Source: an uncultured Tissierellia bacterium
Lineage (GTDB): Bacteria; Bacillota; Clostridia; Tissierellales; Tissierellaceae
DNA length: 64,000 nucleotides
Assembly: GCA_946402705.1 (NCBI GenBank)
Contig: CAMIXG010000002.1
Span: 156,783 to 220,782 of the forward strand
Direction of reading: 5' to 3'
A program made the translations under genes and the position numbers. Below the pieces are notes generated by a model. It did no database searches. It was not told where the DNA came from and saw only the letters and a program-made list of their open reading frames with translations. This document shows, piece by piece, positions 8,817 to 17,228 of the stretch (positions within the stretch are counted from its first letter, which is position 1; each line of letters starts with the position of its first letter).

Positions 8817-9914
8817 ATGAAATATTTAATAACAGGTGGAGGTACAGGAGGACATATATATCCTGCCCTTGCCATAGCGGACAAGATAAAAAAAGAAGAT
8901 GAAAATGCAGAAATAATCTATGTTGGTACAAAAAATGGGCTTGAGTCAAAACTTGCAACAAAGGCAGGCTATGATTATAAGTCAGTGAGAGTTAAGAGTT
9001 TACCAAGAAAAATAAATAAAGATTTTTTTGTATCTATAAAAGAATTAATCTTAGGTATAAATGATTCAAGAAAAATTATAAAAGACTTTAAACCAGATGT
9101 AGTTATAGGTACTGGAGGATATGTTTGTGGACCAGTAGTTTTGATGGGAGCATTAAAAGGACATAAGGCAGTTATACACGAGCAAAATTCGTATCCAGGG
9201 ATAACAAATAAAATTTTATCTAGATTTGTTGATAAAATTTTAATAACCTTTGATGAGGCAAGAAAATATTTTCCTAAAAAGGAAAAAATCACTTTAACGG
9301 GAAATCCTGTTAGGGAAAGTATCTTATCAGTAGATAAAGAATTAGCCTATAAAAAATTGGGTATAAATCCCAAGATGAAAACTATTTTAGTATTTGGTGG
9401 TAGTGGAGGACAAAAGTCTATAAATGATACAGTTATAGATCTAATACCTAATATAGAAGATAAGTATCAATTAATTTTTGTAACAGGTGAGAGACTTTTT
9501 GAAGATGTAAATAAGCAGATACAAGATAAAAATATAGAGATAAATGATAATGTAAAAGTTCTAGCATATCTATATGATATGCCAGAGGCCTTAAATATAT
9601 GTGACCTGATAATAACCTCAGCTGGTGCAATTACTCTATCAGAGATATCTATATTGGGCATACCTAGTATATTAGTACCAAAATCATATTCAGCGGAAAA
9701 TCATCAAGAATATAATGCAAAATCCTTTAAAGAAGTTGGGGCTGCAGAAGTGATTTTAGAAAATGAATTAAATTCAGACCTACTTAAAGATGTGGTACTA
9801 AACTTATTAGAAGATCAAGAAAAATTAACTGAAATGAGAGAAAATAGTTTAAAATTGGGTGTGAAAAATGCTACACAAAATATATTTGATGAGATTAATA
9901 AGCTTACACTATGA
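8817..9914 (+). CDS. murG: UDP-GlcNAc:lipid I N-acetylglucosaminyltransferase MurG
   Basis: Membrane-associated GT-B glycosyltransferase that converts lipid I into lipid II. The 365 residues start MKYLITGGGTGGHIYPALA, the conserved G-loop. Further marks are HEQNSYPGITNK, the second G-rich loop FGGSGGQKSIN and the SAGAITLSEI plus KSYSAENHQEYNA region that binds UDP-GlcNAc. ATG 8817 is preferred over an in-frame ATG at 8796 because taggaga (8804-8810) sits 6 nt before it and MurG proteins start at this point. The ribosome site overlaps the end of ftsW. Confidence 0.96.
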   Translation: MKYLITGGGTGGHIYPALAIADKIKKEDENAEIIYVGTKNGLESKLATKAGYDYKSVRVKSLPRKINKDFFVSIKELILGINDSRKIIKDFKPDVVIGTGGYVCGPVVLMGALKGHKAVIHEQNSYPGITNKILSRFVDKILITFDEARKYFPKKEKITLTGNPVRESILSVDKELAYKKLGINPKMKTILVFGGSGGQKSINDTVIDLIPNIEDKYQLIFVTGERLFEDVNKQIQDKNIEINDNVKVLAYLYDMPEALNICDLIITSAGAITLSEISILGIPSILVPKSYSAENHQEYNAKSFKEVGAAEVILENELNSDLLKDVVLNLLEDQEKLTEMRENSLKLGVKNATQNIFDEINKLTL

Positions 9915-9955
9915 AATTAAAGCAAGTTAAGATATAATCATATATATAATGTCCA

Positions 9956-10022
9956 TTAAAGACTAGTAAAATATGTAAAAAGTCTTTTAAATAGTTGTCT
10001 AATTCTAAATAAATTGGATAAA
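9956..10022 (+). promoter_or_regulatory. Weak terminator-like hairpin and candidate promoter before divIB
   Basis: The 120-nt gap between murG and divIB contains TAAAGACT/AGTCTTTT arms (about 9957-9964 and 9981-9988), followed by TTGTCT (9995-10000) and, 16-17 bp on, GATAAA/ATAAAC (10017-10023). This is the longest gap in the dcw cluster, and it may let divIB-ftsZ be expressed separately. Both elements are weak. Confidence 0.3.
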
Positions 10023-10052
10023 CTTAGGCTTATATAGATGGAGTTGATTTTT

Positions 10053-10793
10053 TTGGAAAAGAAAAAACGTGGAATTATAATCATAGCTATTTTAATAGTA
10101 GCTGGAGGAGTCATATATTTCATGACAAATGCCAGCTATTTTAGGTTAAAGAAAGTTACTGTAGCTGGAAATCAAAATCTTGGAAAAGAAGTTGTAATTG
10201 GACTTTCAGAACTTAAGGTTAATAATAATATATTTAGGTCTAACACAGGTAAGGCTAAAAAAAATATAAGTAAAAATCCTTATGTTGAAGATATAAAAGT
10301 TACTAGAAAACTTCCAGATACTATAAATATTGTAATATCAGAAATAAGTGAAACATATCAAATACCAACTGAAGACAAATCGCATATAATATTAGATGCC
10401 AATGGAAACATACTTAACTATAAGAAAAGTCCTAGTAAAAATGTAACTGTCATAAAGGGACTTAAATTCAATAAAAAAATAAATGAAAAATCTATTGGAA
10501 CTAATATATCAGAGTATGGGGAAAATGATAAGATATTTAAGTATCTAAAGAGCAGCTCAGACTTAAATTTACCAAATGAAATAAGGGAAATAAATTTTAA
10601 CAAAAATAATATTGATATTATTTTAAAAAATAATAAGCTTGTTAAGTTTGGCAATTTTAAAAACTATGAATATAAATTGAAGTTATTAAAAGAAGTTCTT
10701 AAAAAGACAGCAGAGGAAAAGATTAATTATGAAACTATCTTTATGGACAGAGGAGAGAATCCGATAATAGTAACAGATGGTGCAAGTTTATAA
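10053..10793 (+). CDS. divIB: FtsQ/DivIB-type cell division protein with POTRA domain
   Basis: Bitopic divisome protein. A short basic N-terminus, one membrane helix (IIIIAILIVAGGVIYF) and then a POTRA domain (YFRLKKVTVAGNQNL through RKLPDTINIVISE) are seen, followed by a beta-domain. DivIB/FtsQ forms a complex with FtsL and DivIC. I chose TTG 10053 because GGAG at 10040-10043 sits 9 nt before it; ATG 10038 would add five residues but has a poorer site. Synteny with ylxW-ylxX-sbp-ftsZ is as in Bacillus. Confidence 0.9.
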   Translation: MEKKKRGIIIIAILIVAGGVIYFMTNASYFRLKKVTVAGNQNLGKEVVIGLSELKVNNNIFRSNTGKAKKNISKNPYVEDIKVTRKLPDTINIVISEISETYQIPTEDKSHIILDANGNILNYKKSPSKNVTVIKGLKFNKKINEKSIGTNISEYGENDKIFKYLKSSSDLNLPNEIREINFNKNNIDIILKNNKLVKFGNFKNYEYKLKLLKEVLKKTAEEKINYETIFMDRGENPIIVTDGASL

Positions 10794-10808
10794 TAGAGGA
10801 GAGATAAG

Positions 10809-11540
10809 GTGGAAAGAAGAAAGGATTTATTGGCGATTGTTATAGTATCTATATTTCTTGGAATCATTCTATCTATTCAATTTAAGACAGTTAATAAAAC
10901 TGTAGGAGTTGGAGTTCTACCAACACAGAGATCGCAACAATTGGCACAAGACCTAAAAAAAGCACAAAGTGATAAGGAATCTCAAACTAAAAGAATTGAA
11001 GAATTAGAAGAAAAAATATCTAAATATGAAAAAGGTGAAGTAGACAAAAATACTTATGCTGAAAACATTTATAATGATATGCAAAAATACAGAACCCTTG
11101 CTGGGTATTTAGATATGGAAGGACCAGGAGTTATAATGGAGGTAAGTGATCCAGAGATAGATGTAAAATTTGGAGAGGGTTTATACCTAATAGATCAGTT
11201 AGACTATATACTTCAAACTATATCTATACTAAATGCAGCTGATGCAGAAGCGATTTCTATAAATGACCAAAGATATACTGCATTTACAGAGATAGAAAGA
11301 GCGGGAGATCATGTTATGATAAATGGTGTACCAACAAATACACCAATAACAATAAAAGCCATAGGAGACACTAGAACCTTGGAGTCTGTACTAACTATAA
11401 AAAATGGAATAGTTGATGCTTTAAGATATGCCGATTATACAGTTCAAGTAAAAAAAGAAAACAAGGTAGAAATACCAAAATCTAAGAAGGTAAAAGAATT
11501 AATTTTTGCTAAACCCGTAGAAGAATCAGAGAACAGGTGA
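10809..11540 (+). CDS. ylxW: DUF881 family protein (YlxW type)
   Basis: A 243-residue protein with one N-terminal membrane helix (LLAIVIVSIFLGIILSI), a coiled coil (about residues 43-75) and a DUF881 domain containing the LDMEGPGVIMEVSDP and AEAISINDQRYT blocks typical of the family. The role is not established beyond a link to division: in Bacillus two such genes, ylxW and ylxX, lie between divIB and sbp, exactly as here. GTG 10809 follows agaggaga. The next gene is a paralogue, so this is a tandem pair. Confidence 0.9.
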   Translation: MERRKDLLAIVIVSIFLGIILSIQFKTVNKTVGVGVLPTQRSQQLAQDLKKAQSDKESQTKRIEELEEKISKYEKGEVDKNTYAENIYNDMQKYRTLAGYLDMEGPGVIMEVSDPEIDVKFGEGLYLIDQLDYILQTISILNAADAEAISINDQRYTAFTEIERAGDHVMINGVPTNTPITIKAIGDTRTLESVLTIKNGIVDALRYADYTVQVKKENKVEIPKSKKVKELIFAKPVEESENR

Positions 11541-11544
11541 TTGT

Positions 11545-12282
11545 ATGAAAAGAGAGCCTAAGTTTATAATTTTAATGTTTAGTATTATACTTGGAGTTAC
11601 AATATCTTTTCAGCTTAAAAACAAGCTAGATGTATATGCACCAGCCACTCTTGTATCTATGCAGGAAACAAAAGCGGAGATTGAAGTTATAAATAGTGAA
11701 ATAGAAGAGCTTAAAAAAGTCGAAAAAGACTATGAGCAAAAGTTGGAAAAACTAGAAATCTTATCTAAGAAAAATAATAATGCTGGTGAAGTTATTCAGA
11801 GTATGAAAAAGGATATAGAGAAACATAAAATCTTATCTGGAAACCTTACCTTGGAAGGACCTGGAATAATAATATCTCTATATGATAATATGGAAGATAG
11901 AAGTGAAGACCTTGGATATGATATTAATAATGATGTAATACATGATGTAGATATTTTAAATATAATAAATGACCTAAGAGTAGCTGGGGCAGAAGCTGTT
12001 AGTATAAATAATCAAAGAGTACTTTCAGAGTCAGAAGTATTTTGTAATGGCCCATCTATAAGTATTAACAAAAGGCGAACAGGAACGCCATTTATAATAA
12101 AAGCTATAGGAGATCCTAAATTATTATCAGCAGCTGTAAATGCTCCAGGAACTTATGGAGATGGTCTTAAAAATGGTCTTGGAAAAGGCTTAGACACAAC
12201 AGTTGAAGATAACTTAATTATAGAATCATATAATAAAACACTTAGCTATAGATATGCAAAACCTAGAGGAGAAGGTGATTAG
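11545..12282 (+). CDS. ylxX: DUF881 family protein (YlxX type), paralogue of the preceding gene
   Basis: A 245-residue protein with the same plan as its neighbour: N-terminal membrane helix (FIILMFSIILGVTISF), coiled coil (about 30-75) and DUF881 domain (LTLEGPGIIISLYDN, AEAVSINNQRVL, PFIIKAIGDPKLL). The conserved blocks match the upstream protein, while linkers and tails differ, so the duplication is old. It starts 4 nt after ylxW and overlaps nothing. Assigning W versus X to each copy rests on order only; function is unknown. Confidence 0.88.
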   Translation: MKREPKFIILMFSIILGVTISFQLKNKLDVYAPATLVSMQETKAEIEVINSEIEELKKVEKDYEQKLEKLEILSKKNNNAGEVIQSMKKDIEKHKILSGNLTLEGPGIIISLYDNMEDRSEDLGYDINNDVIHDVDILNIINDLRVAGAEAVSINNQRVLSESEVFCNGPSISINKRRTGTPFIIKAIGDPKLLSAAVNAPGTYGDGLKNGLGKGLDTTVEDNLIIESYNKTLSYRYAKPRGEGD

Positions 12283-12284
12283 AA

Positions 12285-12650
12285 TTGTTTTTTGCACTAA
12301 TAGGAATATTAATAGGAGTAGTTATAGGTTTTCTATTACCATTTACCTATAATACAGCATATTCTCTTTATATCTCAGTTGCTATATTGGCTTGTTTAGA
12401 CTCAGTTTTTGGGGGAGTAAGAGCCACTTTAGAAAATAAATTTGACTTAGTAATTTTTATATCAGGATTTTTTGGGAATTCTATAATCGCAGCATTTTTA
12501 GCGTATTTAGGAGATAGGTTAGGAGTTCCTTTATACTATGCAGCAATTTTCACTTTTGGAAATAGATTATTTGAAAACTTTGGAAAAATAAGAAGATCAT
12601 TAATAACGAGCAAAAAAAATAAAAATCAGACAGAAGAACTAGACAGATAA
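12285..12650 (+). CDS. sbp: Small basic protein Sbp (DUF1290)
   Basis: A 121-residue membrane protein with three or four hydrophobic segments and a basic tail ([11 protein letters not shown]). The N-terminal [13 protein letters not shown], the [13 protein letters not shown] segment and [14 protein letters not shown] are the conserved blocks of the Sbp family. It starts at TTG 12285, 5 nt behind the good site gaaggtgat. In Bacillus sbp lies just upstream of ftsA-ftsZ; here ftsZ follows directly and ftsA is missing. No biochemical function is established. Confidence 0.9.
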   Translation: MFFALIGILIGVVIGFLLPFTYNTAYSLYISVAILACLDSVFGGVRATLENKFDLVIFISGFFGNSIIAAFLAYLGDRLGVPLYYAAIFTFGNRLFENFGKIRRSLITSKKNKNQTEELDR

Positions 12651-12694
12651 AATCTATAAATAGTAAAATATATAATGATATAGGAGGAGATAAA

Positions 12695-13825
12695 ATGTTT
12701 GATTTCGATGTAGATGATATGGACCAATATGCAAAAATAAAAGTAATAGGTGTGGGCGGCGGAGGAAATAACGCTGTAAACAGAATGATCGAATCAGGAG
12801 TAAGGGGTATTGAATTTATCGTTATAAATACAGATAAACAAGCATTAAATACTTCAAGAGCAGATACAAAATTACAAATTGGAGATAAACTGACAAAAGG
12901 ACTTGGAGCAGGAGCTAATCCTGATGTAGGAGCTAAGGCTGCTGAAGAAAATAGAAATGATATAGAAGAAGAACTATCTGGTGCAGATATGGTTTTCATA
13001 ACTGCAGGTATGGGTGGGGGAACAGGAACAGGAGCAGCACCAGTTGTTGCAGAAATAGCTAGAGGTTTAGGTATTTTAACTGTTGGAGTTGTTACTAAAC
13101 CATTTACATTTGAAGGAGCTAAAAGAACTAAGCATGCTGACTTAGGTATAGCTGCCTTAAAAGAAAATGTTGATACTTTAGTTACTATACCAAATGATAG
13201 GCTACTACAAGTGGCTGACAAAAAGACAACTATGGTAGAAGCATTTTTAATGGCTGATGAAATATTAAAACAAGGTATACAAGGTATATCAGATTTAATA
13301 GCAGTACCAAGTTTAATCAACTTAGACTTTGCAGATGTTCAAACTATAATGCAGAATCAAGGTATTGCGCATATGGGTATAGGAGAAGCTAATGGAGATA
13401 ACAGAGCAGCTGAAGCAGCTAAGGAAGCTATAAGTTCACCATTATTAGAAACTTCTATTCAAGGGGCAAAATCAGTGTTATTAAATATAACTGGTGGAGG
13501 AGACCTTGGAATATTTGAAATCAATGAAGCAGCAGACTTAATTAAATCAGCTGTAGATAAGGATGCAAATATTATATTTGGTGCTGGAATAGATGAAACT
13601 TTAGGAGATGGATTAAAAATAACAGTTATTGCAACTGGTTTTAGTGAAGATGCGCAAGTTATAAATAAAGAGAGTTTAAATAAGGCATTAAATGATAAAT
13701 CAGAAGCAGTAGAAACTTCAGAAGAAGGAGAAGAAACTACTGAAGAAAATGCCTTAGATGAAGATGCTATAAACGATGATGATAATTTAGATATACCATT
13801 ATTTTTAAGAAGAAGAAGAAAATAG
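12695..13825 (+). CDS. ftsZ: Cell division protein FtsZ
   Basis: Tubulin-like GTPase that forms the Z ring. The 376 residues show [10 protein letters not shown], the tubulin signature GGGTGTG (107-113), the T7 synergy loop [11 protein letters not shown] and an acidic linker rich in Glu/Asp (about 318-362). The extreme C-terminus is [10 protein letters not shown], the conserved peptide that docks FtsA, SepF, ZapD or EzrA. Since ftsA is not next to it, the membrane tether may be SepF or an FtsA encoded elsewhere. The start has the strong site taggaggagata. Confidence 0.98.
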   Translation: MFDFDVDDMDQYAKIKVIGVGGGGNNAVNRMIESGVRGIEFIVINTDKQALNTSRADTKLQIGDKLTKGLGAGANPDVGAKAAEENRNDIEEELSGADMVFITAGMGGGTGTGAAPVVAEIARGLGILTVGVVTKPFTFEGAKRTKHADLGIAALKENVDTLVTIPNDRLLQVADKKTTMVEAFLMADEILKQGIQGISDLIAVPSLINLDFADVQTIMQNQGIAHMGIGEANGDNRAAEAAKEAISSPLLETSIQGAKSVLLNITGGGDLGIFEINEAADLIKSAVDKDANIIFGAGIDETLGDGLKITVIATGFSEDAQVINKESLNKALNDKSEAVETSEEGEETTEENALDEDAINDDDNLDIPLFLRRRRK

Positions 13826-13845
13826 TTTTATAATGAGGTGAATAC

Positions 13846-14304
13846 ATGAAATGTCCTTATTGTGCTTATCATGACTCAAGAGTAGTGGATTCTAGACCAG
13901 CAGAAGATGGTAGTTCTATTAGAAGAAGAAGAGAATGTGGTGAATGTGGTAAAAGATTTACTACTTATGAAAAAATAGAAGAAATCCCTATTAGAGTTAT
14001 AAAAAAAGATGGAAATAGACAAGCTTATGATAGGAATAAGGTACTTAGAGGATTAATAAGATCTTGTGAAAAGAGACCTGTAACATCTGAAGCTATAGAG
14101 AGTATAATAGAAGATGTTGAAAAAGCCATATATAATTCATCTGGTAGAGAGATTAGTTCTACTGAGATAGGTGAGCTGGTTATGGCTAGGCTTAGAAAAA
14201 TAGATGAAGTAGCCTATGTAAGGTTTGTATCAGTATATAGAGATTTTAAAGATTTAGATTCCTTTATAGAAGAGTTTAATAATATCTTAAATGAGAGTGA
14301 GTAG
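13846..14304 (+). CDS. nrdR: Transcriptional repressor NrdR
   Basis: Zinc-ribbon/ATP-cone repressor of ribonucleotide reductase genes. The 152 residues begin MKCPYC, with a second Cys pair CGEC (31-34) completing the zinc ribbon, followed by KRFTTYEK and an ATP-cone domain that senses ATP/dATP. Length and motifs are standard. It is 20 nt downstream of ftsZ with an aatgaggtg site and is probably co-transcribed. No ribonucleotide reductase gene or NrdR box was noticed in this window. Confidence 0.96.
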   Translation: MKCPYCAYHDSRVVDSRPAEDGSSIRRRRECGECGKRFTTYEKIEEIPIRVIKKDGNRQAYDRNKVLRGLIRSCEKRPVTSEAIESIIEDVEKAIYNSSGREISSTEIGELVMARLRKIDEVAYVRFVSVYRDFKDLDSFIEEFNNILNESE

Positions 14305-14305
14305 T

Positions 14306-15694
14306 ATGGAAAAAATAATCAGAAGCGTAGGTCTTGAAAAAATACTAGAACATTCTCCAGTTGGAATACATGTTATAGATAAAAAAGGAAAGACAATTTT
14401 ATACAATGAGTCAATGGGAAAGCTAGAAGGACTTTCTGTAGAAAAGGTGTTAGAAAGAGAATTTTTTGAAGTTTTCCCCACATTGAATAAAGATACTTCT
14501 ACCTTGATAAAGGTAATGAAAAGTGGAGATAGTATTATAAATAGAATGCAGACCTATAATAATATTAATGGTAGAGAGATAACTACCATTAATACAACAG
14601 TTCCTCTTGTACATAATGAACATATTATAGGGGCACTTGAAATCTCTAATAACCTAACACATGTTAGAGAGATGGCAGATAATTTGATATCTCTTCAAAA
14701 AGAAATCCAATCTAAGAACTTAGATACTGAGTTTGGAAGATATAGGTTGGAAGATTTGATAGGACTTGATGAGGAATTTGTTAAGTTAAAAAAAATAGCT
14801 AAGCTTGCTGGTAATTCATCTTCATCAGTTTTGATTTATGGTGAAACTGGAACAGGTAAGGAGTTATTTGCTCAGAGTATACACTATTCAGGCGTTAGGA
14901 AGGATAAACCCTTTATAGCACAAAATTGTGCAGCTATACCAGAAACCTTACTAGAGAGTATATTATTTGGTACAGAGAAGGGCAGTTTTACAGGAGCTAT
15001 AGAGAGTAAGGGGATATTTGAACAAGCCAATGGTGGAACCTTGTTGTTAGATGAAATAAACTCTATGTCTACAGACTTACAAGCCAAATTACTTAGAGTT
15101 CTTCAGGAAAGTTATATAAGAAGAGTTGGAGGTAAGAAAGACATTCCTATAGATGTTAGGATTATTGCAACAACAAATCAAGAACCTTTAAAGGGGGTTG
15201 AATGCGGAAATATAAGAAAGGACTTATATTATAGACTTAATGTTATTTCTATGAGTTTACCACTTTTAAGGGATAGAAAATCTGATTTAGATTTACTAGC
15301 CAATCATTTTATTAAAAAATATAATGGCAAATTAAATAGGTCTGTAGAAAATATATCAGATGAGATACTTAGTAAATTTAAAGAGTATAACTGGCCAGGA
15401 AATATTAGAGAGTTAGAAAATGTTATTGAAGCTGCCATGAATTTAACTAATATAAATACAAGTATTTTAGATACAGAGCATTTTGTAACAAGTATGAATC
15501 TTTGGGGCAGTAGGGAGCAAGAAAAGTTGGAATTAGAAGAAAAGAGTATAACAGAATATCTAGAGAAGATTGAAAAAGATATAATTCAAAATATTTTAAA
15601 GGATTTTAAATATAATGTTACGGAATCTGCAAAAAAATTAGGTATATCTAGACAATCTTTACAATATAAAATGAAAAAGTACGAGTTAGAGTAA
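14306..15694 (+). CDS. Sigma-54-dependent transcriptional activator, PAS-AAA+-Fis (RocR-like)
   Basis: Three-domain enhancer-binding protein of 463 residues: an N-terminal PAS sensor (about 10-115), a central AAA+ domain with Walker A GETGTGKE (179-186), the sigma-54 contact loop GSFTGA (226-231) and Walker B GGTLLLDE, and a C-terminal Fis-type helix-turn-helix (NVTESAKKLGISRQSLQYK). The architecture matches RocR-type regulators of arginine/ornithine catabolism. A sigma-54 promoter and the ornithine pathway lie just downstream, so its target is almost certainly that cluster; ornithine as inducer is inference. ATG 14306 is 1 nt after nrdR; an in-frame ATG at 14291 overlaps nrdR. Confidence 0.93.
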   Translation: MEKIIRSVGLEKILEHSPVGIHVIDKKGKTILYNESMGKLEGLSVEKVLEREFFEVFPTLNKDTSTLIKVMKSGDSIINRMQTYNNINGREITTINTTVPLVHNEHIIGALEISNNLTHVREMADNLISLQKEIQSKNLDTEFGRYRLEDLIGLDEEFVKLKKIAKLAGNSSSSVLIYGETGTGKELFAQSIHYSGVRKDKPFIAQNCAAIPETLLESILFGTEKGSFTGAIESKGIFEQANGGTLLLDEINSMSTDLQAKLLRVLQESYIRRVGGKKDIPIDVRIIATTNQEPLKGVECGNIRKDLYYRLNVISMSLPLLRDRKSDLDLLANHFIKKYNGKLNRSVENISDEILSKFKEYNWPGNIRELENVIEAAMNLTNINTSILDTEHFVTSMNLWGSREQEKLELEEKSITEYLEKIEKDIIQNILKDFKYNVTESAKKLGISRQSLQYKMKKYELE

Positions 15695-15745
15695 GGCAAG
15701 TTTTTTTGCAGGAATAGCAAAAAAACTTGCCTTATTTTTATTTTA
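15693..15745 (+). terminator. Intrinsic terminator after the sigma-54 activator gene
   Basis: A 17-bp perfect inverted repeat (15693-15709 and 15717-15733, core GGCAAG plus seven T then GC) with a 7-nt loop is followed by ATTTTTATTTT. The T/A-rich arms ending in TTTTGC/GCAAAA lie about 70 bp upstream of the -24 element, so the dyad could also be the activator's upstream site (inference). Confidence 0.85.
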
Positions 15746-15781
15746 TAAAAAATTTATCTTGAAAAATCAATATTTTAGACT

Positions 15782-15797
15782 TGGCAAGGAAATTGCA
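15782..15797 (+). promoter_or_regulatory. Sigma-54 (-24/-12) promoter of the ornithine-oxidation operon
   Basis: The sequence is TGGCAA, five bases, TTGCA, against the consensus TGGCAC-N5-TTGCA: only one position differs, and the invariant GG (15783-15784) and GC (15795-15796) have the right spacing. It lies 56 bp before ord, directly downstream of the gene for a GSFTGA-type activator. Transcription would start near 15808. Confidence 0.9.
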
Positions 15798-15852
15798 ATA
15801 GTAATAAGTAGTATTAAATATTAGTTTATTAAAAAATATGGGGGTTATTCTT

Positions 15853-16908
15853 ATGAGAAAAGAAAATATAAAGGTAATTCTATGGGGCTTTGGAGCAATG
15901 GGCTCAGGTATGGCAGATATGCTACTTAAGAAAAAAGGAGTCGAAATAGTAGGTGTTTGTGATATGCACCCTGATAGAATAGATAAAAGTATATTTGAAA
16001 TTCTGGATATTGATAGGGCTGGTAGAGAGGATATTAAGATTTCTGGAAGTGTAGAGGATGTAATAAAGGAAAGAGCAGCAGATGTTGTTTTACTGGCAAC
16101 TGATTCTTTTGTAAAGGGAGCATATGATAAAATTGTCTTTTGTTTAGAAAATAAAATAAATGTAATTACAACCGCAGAAGAAATGGCTTATCCTCAGGCA
16201 CAAGAACTAGAACTTGCAAGAAAAATGGATGAGTTGGCAAAATTAAATGGTGTATCAATTTTAGGAACTGGTATTAACCCAGGGCTTATAATGGATTTAT
16301 TGGTTTTAGTTTTGAGTGGAGCCTGTATAGATGTAGATTCTATAAAAGCTACTAGAGTTAATAGTCTATCTCCTTTTGGTAAAGCCGTAATGGAAGAACA
16401 AGGTGTAGGTATAACTGAAAAAGAATTTAATGATAGAATTGAAGATGGAAGTCTTGCGGGTCATGTTGGATTTGCTGAATCGGTAAATATGATGACAGAT
16501 GCGCTTGGATGGGAGCTTAGTAAAGAGATAGAACTTGAAATGGCACCAATAGTAACTGATGTGTATAGAAAATCTCCTTATGCAGAAGTTCAGGCTGGAG
16601 ATGTAGCTGGTTGCAATATGAAAGGTTATGGTTATGTGGATGGAGAGCTTAAGATAGAAATGATACATCCCCAACAAATTGAACCACAATTAGGTGGAGT
16701 AAGTACTGGTGATTATATAGAAATAAAAGGAACACCTGATATAAATATGGCTATAACACCTGAAGTACCAGGAGGTATAGGTACTATAGCGATGATGGTT
16801 AATATGATACCACAAATAATAAATGCAAGACCAGGCTTACAAACAATGATAGATTTACCAGTACCAAGAGCTATACTTGGAGATATGAGAAAATTAATAC
16901 ATGAATAA
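15853..16908 (+). CDS. ord: 2,4-diaminopentanoate dehydrogenase
   Basis: NAD(P)-dependent enzyme that oxidatively deaminates 2,4-diaminopentanoate at C4 to 2-amino-4-oxopentanoate, the third step of anaerobic ornithine oxidation. The 351 residues begin with a Rossmann fold, VILWGFGAMGSGMA, and have the GTGINPGLIMD segment of the dihydrodipicolinate-reductase-like family. ATG 15853 is preferred over ATG 15838 because GGGGG at 15840-15844 forms its ribosome site. It is first in the sigma-54-controlled operon ord-ortA-ortB-oraS-oraE-GlmL-like-orr, which supports the identity. Confidence 0.93.
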   Translation: MRKENIKVILWGFGAMGSGMADMLLKKKGVEIVGVCDMHPDRIDKSIFEILDIDRAGREDIKISGSVEDVIKERAADVVLLATDSFVKGAYDKIVFCLENKINVITTAEEMAYPQAQELELARKMDELAKLNGVSILGTGINPGLIMDLLVLVLSGACIDVDSIKATRVNSLSPFGKAVMEEQGVGITEKEFNDRIEDGSLAGHVGFAESVNMMTDALGWELSKEIELEMAPIVTDVYRKSPYAEVQAGDVAGCNMKGYGYVDGELKIEMIHPQQIEPQLGGVSTGDYIEIKGTPDINMAITPEVPGGIGTIAMMVNMIPQIINARPGLQTMIDLPVPRAILGDMRKLIHE

Positions 16909-16921
16909 TAGGAGGTATGAG

Positions 16922-17218
16922 ATGAAGGCTAAGAAAAATGATTGGGTGAGAATTCACTCTATAGTACTTAATGTAGGAGAAAGAGCAGAGTCATTACCAG
17001 AAGATACAAAAAAGGTACCATTAGAAATGTGGGACAAGGGATTTTTACTTGATGATGAAGCTGAAATAGGTCAAGAAGTAGAAATAGAAACTTATATAGG
17101 AAGAAAAGTAAAAGGAAAATTAATAGAAATCAACCCATATTATAAACATGATTTTGGAAAATCAGTTCCAGAATTATTATATATTGGAAGACAAGCTAGA
17201 GAAATTTTAAGAAAGTAG
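16922..17218 (+). CDS. ortA: 2-amino-4-oxopentanoate thiolase, alpha subunit
   Basis: Small subunit of the PLP enzyme that cleaves 2-amino-4-oxopentanoate with CoA to alanine and acetyl-CoA. The 98 residues are MKAKKNDWVRIHSIV... with the LEMWDKGFL and YIGRKVKGKL segments; small OrtA proteins of about 100 residues always accompany OrtB. AGGAGG at 16910-16915 sets the start at 16922; the open frame back to 16901 includes this site and is not translated in my reading. It is followed 10 nt later by ortB. Confidence 0.93.
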   Translation: MKAKKNDWVRIHSIVLNVGERAESLPEDTKKVPLEMWDKGFLLDDEAEIGQEVEIETYIGRKVKGKLIEINPYYKHDFGKSVPELLYIGRQAREILRK

Positions 17219-17228
17219 GTGTAATTAA

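Noticed and set aside
8488..8961. Minus-strand open frame over the ftsW-murG junction
   Set aside because: Shadow of two well-conserved genes; His/Leu/Tyr-rich with no recognisable motif.
12550..13320. Long open frame (256 codons) on the minus strand opposite ftsZ
   Set aside because: It lies antisense to a certain gene, has no ribosome site or homology I recognise, and its hydrophobic, Ser/Phe-rich composition is what the complement of AT-rich coding sequence gives.
15838..15852. ATG 15838 as the start of ord
   Set aside because: The GGGGG stretch right after it is the ribosome site of ATG 15853, and homologues start near MRKENIKVILWGFG.
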